DNA of 7,237 bases from an uncultured Gammaproteobacteria bacterium (GCA_913058195.1 CAJXPP010000108.1:1-7237), one strand, 5' to 3'. Counted from the first letter of the stretch, positions 1-6,980 are shown. Notes: generated by a model from the sequence alone, not told the origin. Program-made: numbers and translations.

Positions 1-28
1 TGGGCTCGGAGATGTGTATAAGAGACAG
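1..28 (+). other. Nextera/Tn5 sequencing adapter at left end (artefact)
   Basis: These bases match the Illumina Nextera read-2 transposase adapter, ending in the 19-bp Tn5 mosaic end AGATGTGTATAAGAGACAG at 10-28. They are library sequence, not genome. Genomic DNA starts at about base 29. Together with the right end they form a perfect 28-bp inverted repeat that could be mistaken for transposon termini. On the minus strand, the truncated gene to the right reads into the adapter and would gain the false tail TCLLYTSPSP. Confidence 0.98.
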
Positions 29-594
29 GTATAGTATTTATTTGCATATAGAGGAAACTCTGATTTTTTCGGATCATTAATATAAGGTTGAACCGTATAT
101 TGAGCACCTTTCACTGTTTGTCCATTGTATTCAATATCAACCTCTTTTTTACTTGCACCTTTGGCAAGCGCCCACTTCAATTTCTTCTGCAGATAATGCC
201 AACGATTATTGTTGCTCTCTGTATTAAATAATCGACCCATTTCCCTTACATCGAACTCTAAGAAGAATACAGCGACAGTATTACCTTGCTGATTTTCACG
301 GTCTTGATATGGTCGATTATAGGGTCCGCTAAAAAAATCTATATGAGTATCTTTTCGGCCAGTGTTTCTTAAATTAGATAATACTAGATCAACGGTATCT
401 TCACGCTCGCCGTCAACAAAGTGCTCTTTCTGATACTTATAATGTAGTGTGCCTGCTTGTTGAATATTTCTTAAATGTGCTTTATCAAATATTTCATTAT
501 TGACTTCAGAGAATCCGGCTTGAGCATATACATTCACTGAAAAAAACATCAACATGCCAGCAGAAACCAAAATATTCTTAATAGTTAATACCAT
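29..594 (-). CDS. Exported protein of unknown function, C-terminus missing
   Basis: This open frame runs leftward from the ATG at 594-592 into the left adapter, giving 188 complete codons and no natural stop. The start is supported by a good ribosome binding site (AGAGGT on the minus strand, 601-606) six bases upstream. Residues 1-24 look like a Sec signal peptide: a Lys near the N-terminus, a hydrophobic core, and a likely cleavage after VYA, so the product is probably periplasmic. The mature part is polar, with charged and aromatic stretches such as HYKYQKEHFVDGERED (51-66) and DFFSGPYNRPYQDREN (86-101). A basic, Trp-containing segment follows (about 131-150), then a beta-rich end. There is no CxxCH, lipobox or membrane helix after the signal. 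I do not recognise the family. It diverges from the DUF302 lipoprotein and lies near xoxF and xoxJ, so a role in the methanol-oxidation module is possible, by location only. Confidence 0.8.
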
Positions 595-691
595 TATTTT
601 ACCTCTTTTATTAAAAAGCGAGTAAACAAGCTCACTTCTTAGTGTTATTCTTAAATTTTATCAATTAGACCTTACTATTGAAGACTAAATT

Positions 692-1153
692 ATGACAACT
701 ATCTTACCAAAAAAGATTCCATTTATCGTCGTTTTTATTTATCTATTTCTAACTGCTTGTTCATCGGACACTTCAAGTCGCTTTTATCAAAAAATGAGTA
801 ATTATAACTTTGAAGAAACGCTGATGAACTTAGACATTGCGATCTCAGAACATAATTATAGAATCATCCACCGCAGTAATATTGGCCAAGCTGTACGTGA
901 TCGTGGTGAACCAGACTACCCCCTGTCAACAGTAATTAGTTTCTGCAATATCACTTATGCCAAAGAAATGATGCAAATAAACTCAAATTTAATTAATGAT
1001 ATGCCATGTATCGTGACAGTTCGGGAGGAGCTTTCAGGTGTTATTGTTGGCACAAAGTTAATGACAATCAATGGCAGTAACGAACAACAAAATGAGTTTG
1101 CCGCTAAAATTAATAAAAACTTGCGATCAATTGTAGAAGCTACTGTCGAGTAG
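692..1153 (+). CDS. DUF302-family lipoprotein
   Basis: The 153-residue product has a lipoprotein signal: a hydrophobic stretch at about 9-20 and a lipobox LTAC with the acyl-Cys at C23. The following Ser suggests sorting to the outer membrane. Residues about 37-149 resemble the DUF302 fold: an N-terminal helix region (NFEETLMNLDIAISEHNYRI), then the family-like STVISFCN (79-86) and MPCIVTVREE (104-113) strands. C85 and C106 might pair or bind a ligand. DUF302 proteins have no firmly established biochemical role, so none is given. The Shine-Dalgarno sequence is weak (GAAG about nine bases upstream). The gene diverges from the unknown exported gene across 97 bp and converges on the XoxJ-cytochrome gene, only 16 bp separating the stops, with no obvious terminator hairpin between. 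A link to methanol oxidation is inferred from location. Confidence 0.8.
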   Translation: MTTILPKKIPFIVVFIYLFLTACSSDTSSRFYQKMSNYNFEETLMNLDIAISEHNYRIIHRSNIGQAVRDRGEPDYPLSTVISFCNITYAKEMMQINSNLINDMPCIVTVREELSGVIVGTKLMTINGSNEQQNEFAAKINKNLRSIVEATVE

Positions 1154-1169
1154 CCCCTACAAATTCAAT

Positions 1170-2417
1170 TTACTTAGTTAATCTTTCTGGTTTTTCCTCA
1201 CCTAAAGCACCATCTGCACGCGCTTTTAAGTAAGCATAAAGGTCACTAATATGAGGGCGGATATAAGGGTCATCATCCCATATTGGCATTTCAAAGCCTC
1301 TTGCATGTTGTACTGGTATTTGTGACAAGAGTGCTAAGCGGCGCTCAGGAACATCCAAATTATACTTCGCGAAATATTTACGAAGTACTTTTTTACGAAA
1401 ACGAAATCCACTCATATCTTTAACAACTTTGAGTAAGTCTGGTCCACGTTCTGTGCCCGTTGCATTTTCACCATGACATACATAACAACTTGAATTAAAT
1501 AAGCGCCAGCCGAGATAAGTTTTATCATCCACCTTGCCATTTTCTACTGTATAAATAACGCGTTTTTTCTTAATAGTTTGTTTAACATTTGCTAATGAAG
1601 GCATATTATATTGTGCAATAATTGCGTCGATATCACCTTTGCGTTTTGCTATAATTTTATCTAGCAGTTCTTTCCAATCTTTGTCTTGGTGTCTAACACC
1701 CATAGAAAAACTAAATATAAAATCTGTGCCGAGTTCATTTAATGGTACGACAGTCATAGGTACTTCAGATACACTTGCGTAATAGGCCGCAATTGGTCCC
1801 CATGCAAATGCAACATCGACTTGTCCTGATGCTAGTGCTTCAGAAACAATACGCCCTGAGTTAATTCTTGCATCACCTGTCATCATTTGAAAATATTCAA
1901 TCTGATCTTCAAGACCGTTTTCAAGTAGCGTGTGAGTTGCAGTGGCTCGATCAAATAAGCCTACTTTTAATTTTTTGCCTTGCTTGCTTACTTTCGCAAT
2001 GTCACTTATCTGACTTAATTCATACCCTTCACCCTTACGATAAACCATTGCATCAATAGAGCTAAAGTATGCGTCTGTCGGTGTATACAGGCCGCGTTCA
2101 TCAGGTATGCTCATCGCTATGTCACATAGAAACTTACCTGTTTCAGGATCTACTTTTTTAATCGTATTTCGACCAAAGCCAATACGTTGTGGAAACCAGT
2201 AGTACTCAACAGGAATTCCTAATTCTTCGCCGATAATGGCAGCAATCTTATTATCAAACCCTTCTAACTTATCATTGGAGTAGGGTAAATTATGTGCATC
2301 CGCACATACTCGTACTGCTGTTTGTCCTGTTAGGGGTTTAAAGTCAGCTGCACTGGCTATATTACTGCTCAGCAATAAAGCTAAAGTTAGTTGAAAGAGT
2401 ACACGTAATGCAGTCAT
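1170..2417 (-). CDS. xoxJ: XoxJ-type periplasmic binding protein fused to cytochrome c (XoxG-like)
   Basis: This 415-residue exported protein combines two parts usually encoded separately. Residues 1-23 form a signal peptide ending ASA. Residues about 25-285 resemble the quinoprotein dehydrogenase-associated solute-binding fold of MoxJ/XoxJ (VRVCADAHNLPYSN at 36-49, FGFGRN-like segment at 79-84, CDIAMSIPDERGLYT at 98-112). C38 and C98 could form a disulfide. Residues about 300-402 are a class I c-type cytochrome: haem motif CYVCH at 311-315, a probable axial Met at M377 in GFEMPIW, and the C-terminal helix SDLYAYLKARADGALG typical of cytochromes serving alcohol dehydrogenases. The inferred role is docking to XoxF and accepting its electrons, then passing them to the respiratory chain. 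A fused XoxG-XoxJ (cytochrome cGJ) is known from Methylacidiphilum. The start has AAGGA six bases upstream. It lies downstream of xoxF but is separated from it by a strong terminator. Confidence 0.92.
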   Translation of the reverse strand: MTALRVLFQLTLALLLSSNIASAADFKPLTGQTAVRVCADAHNLPYSNDKLEGFDNKIAAIIGEELGIPVEYYWFPQRIGFGRNTIKKVDPETGKFLCDIAMSIPDERGLYTPTDAYFSSIDAMVYRKGEGYELSQISDIAKVSKQGKKLKVGLFDRATATHTLLENGLEDQIEYFQMMTGDARINSGRIVSEALASGQVDVAFAWGPIAAYYASVSEVPMTVVPLNELGTDFIFSFSMGVRHQDKDWKELLDKIIAKRKGDIDAIIAQYNMPSLANVKQTIKKKRVIYTVENGKVDDKTYLGWRLFNSSCYVCHGENATGTERGPDLLKVVKDMSGFRFRKKVLRKYFAKYNLDVPERRLALLSQIPVQHARGFEMPIWDDDPYIRPHISDLYAYLKARADGALGEEKPERLTK

Positions 2418-2468
2418 ACCAAGTCCTTGTTTTCATAAAATTGTAGCTTAATCATAGACTATAGTCAT
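2418..2468 (-). promoter_or_regulatory. Leader of the xoxJ-cytochrome gene: possible own promoter, small palindrome
   Basis: Because a terminator sits just upstream, this gene may need its own promoter. On the minus strand, TATAGT and TATGAT resemble -10 boxes about 35-50 bases before the start codon, but no convincing -35 is visible; the best candidate, TTGTGT, lies inside the terminator hairpin. A perfect 10-bp palindrome GACTATAGTC occupies 2457-2466 and overlaps the first -10-like box. The ribosome binding site AAGGA is well placed. Promoter activity is inferred only. Confidence 0.3.
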
Positions 2469-2497
2469 AAAAAAAGCCCGACACAAGTGCCGGGCTT
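2469..2497 (-). terminator. Rho-independent terminator after xoxF
   Basis: On the minus strand an 11-bp arm pair (AAGCCCGGCAC / GTGTCGGGCTT, with one G-U pair) forms a GC-rich hairpin followed directly by seven T residues. It begins about 49 bases after the xoxF stop codon and is oriented to end xoxF transcription before the XoxJ-cytochrome gene. The downstream gene is therefore reached only by read-through or from its own promoter. The plus-strand side has only a weak T tract. Confidence 0.9.
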
Positions 2498-2545
2498 CTT
2501 TATTAAGGTTTTTATCTATTAAATAAATTTAATTGATAAAAGGTC

Positions 2546-4324
2546 TTATAGGCTAAATACGCTTAAAACACCACCTAAGTTAGTCCAGCTAGATAGAGCT
2601 TTGTAAGCACCTACCGCACCAAGACCATCAGAGTCGTTTTCTAAGCTAGGGATAGCCATACCGATACCAGCCCAACCACCAACACCCGAAAGGATAGAGA
2701 TGAACTGTTTACCGTCGTGCTTGTAAGTATTTACGTTACCGATAATACCTGAAGCAGTTTTGAATCTCCAAAGCTCACGACCAGATTGTGCGTCAACTGC
2801 TTTGATGTAACCTTCTAATGTACCGTAGAAAACTACGTCAGAAGCTGTTGCTAAAGCACCAGACCATGCTGAGAAACGTTCTGGGTTAGACCATACGATC
2901 TTACCTACACGTGCATCCCAAGCGATGAAGTTACCTAAGTGTGTGCCACCTGGAGCTGGGTACATGTTTAATGTAGCACCAACATATGGTTGACCAGATG
3001 TGTATTCAACTTCAAATGGTTCGTAATCCATACATACGTGGTTTGTTGGAACATAGTATAAACCAGTACGTGGAGAGTAAGCAGCAGGCTGCTGATCTTT
3101 AGAGCCTAACGCAGCAGGACAAATACCTGTTGTGTTTACATCAGCACCATTACGTGCTGTTGAGTACTTAGCAACACGATCATGTAAACCAGTTTTTAAG
3201 CTTACGCCGTTAGACCAGTTAACTGCAGGATCGAATTTCTGGGCAACTAAAAGTTCACCAGTTACGCGGTCCATTGTGTAACCAAAACCGTTACGATCGA
3301 AATGCACTAAAGTTTTACGCATTTTACCGTTGATTTTTTGGTCTGCTAAAGGAACTTCATTGATACCATCATAATCCCACTCATCGAATGGAGTCATTTG
3401 GTATACCCATTTAGCCATACCTGTTTCTAAATCACGACCGAATAAAGACATAGACCATTTGTTGTCACCAGGACGTTGAGCCGGGTTCCAAGTTGATGGG
3501 TTACCGTTACCGTAGTAGAACATATCTAGATCAGGATCGTAAGAGAACCAACCCCATGTTGTACCACCACCAATTTTCCATTGGTCGCCTTTCCAAGATT
3601 TCAATGAAGAATCTTTTCCAACTGGTTTTAACATAGATGTTGTTTTCTTAGGATCGAAACCCATTTCAGCATCAGGACCAGTACTGTATACAGTCCATTT
3701 TTCTGCACCGGCTAAGTCATACGCTTTAACGTAACCACGTACGCCAAACTCACCACCAGAAATACCTACTAATACTTTATCTTTAAATACATGTGCTGCA
3801 CCAGTGCTTGTAGCACCACGTTTAGCATCGTCACGTTTGTGATGCCAAATAGGAAGACCAGTATTCATATCTAATGCTACTAAAGTAGTATCAGCTTGGT
3901 TCAAGAAGATTTGACCATCACCATAAGCTAAACCACGGTTAACTGTGTCACAACACATGACTGGAACAGTTTCATCGTAGTTTTGTTTTGGTTCGTATTT
4001 CCACTTGATTGCGCCATCATTGTTTAAATCAAGAGCGAAAACGTTGTTAGGGAATGCAGTGTGAACGTACATTGTGCCATCAATAACTAAAGAGTTACCT
4101 TCATGACCACGTAAAACACCCGTTGAGAATGTCCAAGCCATTTTCAAATCAGCAACGTTGTCTTTGTTGATTTGAGCTAGTTTGCTGTAACGTTGGTTGT
4201 TGTAGTTACCTGCAGCAGATACCCAGTTATTTTCGTTTTCTTGCATTACTGCAATTTCATCAGCCATTACTGCGCCAGTAGCGGTAAGAGCCATCATTGC
4301 TATCGATAATGTTTTCAGCTTCAT
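2546..4324 (-). CDS. xoxF: Lanthanide-dependent PQQ methanol dehydrogenase XoxF
   Basis: This 592-residue periplasmic quinoprotein is full length for the methanol dehydrogenase large-subunit family. It oxidises primary alcohols, chiefly methanol, using PQQ, and passes electrons to a c-type cytochrome. Residues 1-21 are a signal peptide ending VMA. The eight-bladed propeller carries the vicinal disulfide C124-C125 (VMCCDTVNRG), typical of PQQ alcohol dehydrogenases, and a likely second disulfide C401-C431. By comparison with known enzymes, metal and PQQ-site residues are E192 (GGEFGVRGY), N275 (GNGNP) and the catalytic base D317 in DEWDYDG. D319, two residues later, is the extra acidic ligand that marks lanthanide-type XoxF; calcium-type MxaF has Ala there. 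No mxaI small subunit is seen. The start has AGAGGA seven bases upstream. Nearly all Arg codons inspected are CGT and none AGA or AGG, suggesting high expression. I cannot fix the XoxF clade. Confidence 0.97.
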   Translation of the reverse strand: MKLKTLSIAMMALTATGAVMADEIAVMQENENNWVSAAGNYNNQRYSKLAQINKDNVADLKMAWTFSTGVLRGHEGNSLVIDGTMYVHTAFPNNVFALDLNNDGAIKWKYEPKQNYDETVPVMCCDTVNRGLAYGDGQIFLNQADTTLVALDMNTGLPIWHHKRDDAKRGATSTGAAHVFKDKVLVGISGGEFGVRGYVKAYDLAGAEKWTVYSTGPDAEMGFDPKKTTSMLKPVGKDSSLKSWKGDQWKIGGGTTWGWFSYDPDLDMFYYGNGNPSTWNPAQRPGDNKWSMSLFGRDLETGMAKWVYQMTPFDEWDYDGINEVPLADQKINGKMRKTLVHFDRNGFGYTMDRVTGELLVAQKFDPAVNWSNGVSLKTGLHDRVAKYSTARNGADVNTTGICPAALGSKDQQPAAYSPRTGLYYVPTNHVCMDYEPFEVEYTSGQPYVGATLNMYPAPGGTHLGNFIAWDARVGKIVWSNPERFSAWSGALATASDVVFYGTLEGYIKAVDAQSGRELWRFKTASGIIGNVNTYKHDGKQFISILSGVGGWAGIGMAIPSLENDSDGLGAVGAYKALSSWTNLGGVLSVFSL

Positions 4325-4393
4325 AAAGTTTTCCTCTATTGCTTATAATAATTATTTAAGAACACAATTTGTTCAACCTCGAACTTCATGCGT

Positions 4394-4411
4394 TGGGAAA
4401 CATTAATCCCA
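4394..4411. repeat. Inverted repeat overlapping the xoxF -10 region
   Basis: TGGGA and TCCCA arms flank eight bases (TGGGAAACATTAATCCCA on the plus strand) and cover the proposed -10 box. Position and symmetry fit an operator for a dimeric regulator, but five-bp arms can arise by chance. Confidence 0.4.
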
Positions 4412-4470
4412 GTTAAATTAATAGTCAAGCATCTTTCTTGATTTTTTTTGGAGATTTTCCTTATTTGTTT

Positions 4471-4486
4471 CGGGAAGTTTTTCCCG
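4471..4486. repeat. Perfect inverted repeat CGGGAA-GTTT-TTCCCG upstream of xoxF
   Basis: Six-bp perfect arms flank four bases. The centre lies about 76 bp upstream of the repeat that covers the xoxF -10 box and shares its GGGAA/TTCCC core. No T-run follows on either strand, so it is not a standard terminator. It could be an activator site for xoxF or an RNA hairpin after gltX. Confidence 0.45.
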
Positions 4487-4534
4487 TAAGCCTAAATACT
4501 TGAAAATACAGTAGTATTTCTACTAGGGTTGATC

Positions 4535-5938
4535 TCAAGCTTGATCTTTGATCCACTCTATCGCAGACCTGATCGCTGCTAATGTGCGCTCAGAACCAAG
4601 TAATTCAAGAGTCGAATCAAGTGGTGGAGAAATCGTATTTCCAGTGATTGCAACACGAATTGGTTGGGCCACTTTTCCCATGCCAACCTCTCTCTCTACT
4701 GAGCACTCTTTAATAAGTGTATGTATAGGCTCTGCTAGCCACTCGGGCAGTGCAGCTAGCCTCCCGTACATATCTTCTAGAATATCTGCAGTTACTATTG
4801 TTAGGTTTTTCTTGGCCGCTTTAGCATTGTACTCTTGAACATCTTTATAAAAATAATGGCTATTCGCCGCCATCTCAACTAATGTTTTCGCTCGTTCTTG
4901 CTGAAGTACAACTACTTTAGTTAATTCAGGACCCGTTGCTGGATCGATACCCAACTGTCCCATATGCCAACTTAAATGACGAGCAATATGCTCCGGTGCA
5001 CTCGTTTTAATATAATGCTGATTAATCCATAGTAATTTGTCTGTATTAAATGCAGAAGCAGACTTGTTTACATCAGTAATGTCAAATAAGGCAATCATTT
5101 CATCAATTGTAAATAGCTCTTGATCACCGTGCGACCAGCCTAATCGTACTAAATAATTCAATAGCGCTTCAGGCAAATAACCTTCATCTCGGTAACTCAT
5201 CACGCTGACCGCACCGTGACGCTTTGATAAACGAGCACCATCATCACCCAAAATCATGGGTAAATGTCCAAATACAGGTACATCAGCACCTAAGGCTTTA
5301 AAAATATTTATCTGTCTAGGCGTATTATTTAGATGATCATCACCACGAATAACATGCGTTAAGCCCATATCTAGATCATCAACCACTACCGTCAGATTAT
5401 ATGTCGGTGAACCGTCTGAACGTGCAATCACTAAGTCATCTAGTTCGCTGTTTTGAAATTCAATATTGCCTTTAACAACATCACTAACAACGACACTTCC
5501 TTCAATTGGGTTTTTGAAGCGAACAATAGGTTGCACACCTCCTTTTGGTGTTGTCACATGACGGCATCGACCGTCATAACGAGGCTTTTCTTTATTCGCT
5601 CGCTGTTGTTCTCGCATATCATCTAGTTCTTGTTTGGAGCAGTAACAATGGTATGCATCTCCTTGATCTAGTAATTGAGTAATAACTTCTTTATAGCGAT
5701 CAAAGCGATGGGTCTGATAAAAAGGTCCTTCATCATATTCAAGTCCTAACCATGTCATACCTTCTAATATCGCATCAACTGATTCCGCTGTTGAACGCTC
5801 TAGATCCGTATCCTCAATTCTTAAAATAAACTGGCCGCCATGCTTACGAGCATATAGCCATGAGAATAAGGCTGTTCGGGCACCACCGACATGTAGATAA
5901 CCTGTCGGGCTAGGGGCAAATCGGGTACGGATAGTCAT
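4535..5938 (-). CDS. gltX: Glutamyl-tRNA synthetase
   Basis: This 467-residue cytoplasmic class I aminoacyl-tRNA synthetase charges tRNA-Glu with glutamate using ATP. It is normal length for a bacterial discriminating-type GluRS. The N-terminal Rossmann domain has FAPSPTGYLHVGGARTA, with the HIGH-type motif HVGG at 16-19, and FILRIEDTDLERS at 37-49. The KMSKS-type loop is RLSKR at 236-240. A zinc site with C98, C100, C125 and H127 is intact, at the same positions as in the E. coli enzyme. Residues from about 330 onward form the helical anticodon-binding part, ending in the usual GSERTLAAIRSAIEWI. The start has a modest AAGAGA upstream. It lies between xoxF and the divergent hydrolase gene and has no metabolic link to them. 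A TATACT -10-like box (minus strand, 5961-5966) may serve it. Confidence 0.98.
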   Translation of the reverse strand: MTIRTRFAPSPTGYLHVGGARTALFSWLYARKHGGQFILRIEDTDLERSTAESVDAILEGMTWLGLEYDEGPFYQTHRFDRYKEVITQLLDQGDAYHCYCSKQELDDMREQQRANKEKPRYDGRCRHVTTPKGGVQPIVRFKNPIEGSVVVSDVVKGNIEFQNSELDDLVIARSDGSPTYNLTVVVDDLDMGLTHVIRGDDHLNNTPRQINIFKALGADVPVFGHLPMILGDDGARLSKRHGAVSVMSYRDEGYLPEALLNYLVRLGWSHGDQELFTIDEMIALFDITDVNKSASAFNTDKLLWINQHYIKTSAPEHIARHLSWHMGQLGIDPATGPELTKVVVLQQERAKTLVEMAANSHYFYKDVQEYNAKAAKKNLTIVTADILEDMYGRLAALPEWLAEPIHTLIKECSVEREVGMGKVAQPIRVAITGNTISPPLDSTLELLGSERTLAAIRSAIEWIKDQA

Positions 5939-6013
5939 AGTGTCAATCTCTTAAAACTTGAGTATAAAATTAAATATGCGTTATTGTACCAGCATGTCAC
6001 ATATATATAAGGT
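5939..6013. promoter_or_regulatory. Divergent intergenic region between gltX and the hydrolase gene
   Basis: This AT-rich 75-bp gap must hold the start signals for both directions. Leftward, TATACT (plus-strand 5961-5966 as AGTATA) is a good -10 candidate for gltX without a clear -35. Rightward, TTGAGT (5958-5963) and TATTGT (5982-5987), 18 bp apart, make a moderate promoter for the hydrolase-carrier pair. The two candidates overlap, so the genes could interfere with each other's transcription. Confidence 0.35.
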
Positions 6014-6958
6014 ATGAAGTTCAATATGAATAAACCAATACTCTCTCTTATAACATCTAGTTTTCTCCTGTTTGCAACTACTGGCTGCAGTGCTAATAAC
6101 TACCCCGTTAATGAAGTCAGCTCGGGCATTTTCTATCATCAAGGTGTTCATGAAGATCCCCTTGAAAGTAATATGGGTGCGATTGCAAATGTTGGCTTTA
6201 TTATCGGCGAACAATGTGTTGCTGTAATCGACAGTGGCGGCAGTTATCTTGAAGGTGAGTATTTACGCAAGGCAGTAAAAAAACAAACAGAACTTCCTAT
6301 CTGCTATGTTATAAATACGCATGTCCACCCTGATCACATTTTTGGCAATGCCGCATTTAAACAAGATACTCCTGACTTTATTGGTCACGAAAAATTACCT
6401 GCCGCTATGGCTGCTCGTAAAGATTTTTTCGCGAAGACCTTCAAAGAAATACTTGGTAAGGCTTACCCAGGTACAGAGTTCATATCACCCAATATTACTG
6501 TCTCAATAGATTCGCCAATAACAATCGACCTTGGCAATAGACTTTTAACGCTTACAGCCTATTCAACCTCGCATACAGATCATGACCTAACGGTATTAGA
6601 TAACAAAACCAATACATTATGGACTGGTGATTTACTATTTATGGGGAGAATTCCAGCATTAGATGGTAGTATTAATGGATGGATAACTACCATGGAAAAA
6701 CTGCAGGAGATACCTTATTCTGCAGTGATTCCTGGTCATGGTGAAGCTAGTACAGATAAATGGCAACAAGGATTAATTGCCCAGTTGCACTATTTCAAAC
6801 TGATTCGAGATGAAATTCGTGTCATCATTAACGATATGGGCACAATAGAACAGGCTTCAAAACAAGTCGGTTTAGACGAAGAAAAAAACTGGGAACTTTT
6901 CCAGGATTACCATCGTCGAAATGTAACAGCCTCATTTGTACAACTAGAGTGGGAATAA
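6014..6958 (+). CDS. Exported metallo-beta-lactamase-fold zinc hydrolase of the quinoprotein relay (SoxH-like)
   Basis: The 314-residue product has an N-terminal signal with a near-lipobox TTGC (C25), so it is probably a periplasm-facing lipoprotein, less likely a freely released protein. The metallo-beta-lactamase fold carries all usual metal ligands: HVHPDH at 103-108, H187 in TSHTDHD, D206 in WTGD and H242 in PGHG. The segment DGSINGWITTMEKL (217-230) before PGHG resembles SoxH-related hydrolases found beside PQQ dehydrogenases and SoxYZ-like carriers, named 'quinoprotein relay system zinc metallohydrolase' in protein-family resources. Its substrate is unknown; a thioester on the carrier is one guess from its glyoxalase II-like relatives. 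The gene is 22 bases from the SoxYZ-like gene, surely one operon. The only AAGG lies one base before the ATG at 6014, so the in-frame ATG at 6026 may be the true start; the signal peptide works with either. Confidence 0.88.
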   Translation: MKFNMNKPILSLITSSFLLFATTGCSANNYPVNEVSSGIFYHQGVHEDPLESNMGAIANVGFIIGEQCVAVIDSGGSYLEGEYLRKAVKKQTELPICYVINTHVHPDHIFGNAAFKQDTPDFIGHEKLPAAMAARKDFFAKTFKEILGKAYPGTEFISPNITVSIDSPITIDLGNRLLTLTAYSTSHTDHDLTVLDNKTNTLWTGDLLFMGRIPALDGSINGWITTMEKLQEIPYSAVIPGHGEASTDKWQQGLIAQLHYFKLIRDEIRVIINDMGTIEQASKQVGLDEEKNWELFQDYHRRNVTASFVQLEWE

Positions 6959-6980
6959 TTAAATGAAGTGGAGAGAGATA

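Larger units (their letters stand above)
4325..4534 (-). promoter_or_regulatory. xoxF leader and promoter region
   Basis: This 210-bp gap between gltX and xoxF is the longest gene-free stretch. On the minus strand a -35 box TTGACT (4423-4428) lies 17 bp from a -10-like TAATGT (4400-4405). The -35 is good and the -10 is weak, suggesting a promoter needing an activator. Transcription would start near 4393, giving a leader of about 70 bases. The xoxF ribosome binding site AGAGGA is at 4332-4337. Near the gltX end, AT-rich alternative stems at 4494-4519 (AAATACT/AGTATTT, or AAATAC/GTATTT) could be a weak gltX terminator, though no long T-run follows them. Confidence 0.5.

Noticed and set aside
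1868..2059. Plus-strand open frame of 63 residues
   Set aside because: It lies wholly antisense inside the well-supported XoxJ-cytochrome gene, with no ribosome binding site or recognisable domain.
2546..4324. Calcium-dependent methanol dehydrogenase MxaF
   Set aside because: The DYD motif has the second Asp (D319) expected for XoxF where MxaF has Ala, and no mxaI is nearby.
4471..4486. Intrinsic terminator for gltX
   Set aside because: The hairpin has no T-run on its 3' side in either direction.
4548..4838. Plus-strand open frame of 96 residues
   Set aside because: It is antisense to the conserved 3' part of gltX, and its Ser-rich composition is what a shadow frame gives.
5981..6214. Minus-strand open frame of 77 residues
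   Set aside because: It overlaps the divergent promoter region and is antisense to the signal peptide and start of the zinc hydrolase gene; no domain is seen.
6321..6509. Plus-strand open frame of 62 residues
   Set aside because: It is an out-of-frame shadow within the zinc hydrolase gene, covering its metal-binding motif region.
6014..6958. A beta-lactamase giving antibiotic resistance, or a cytoplasmic glyoxalase II
   Set aside because: Although the metal ligands are shared by the whole fold, the export signal, the DGSINGWI segment and the SoxYZ-like neighbour fit the SoxH-related quinoprotein group better.
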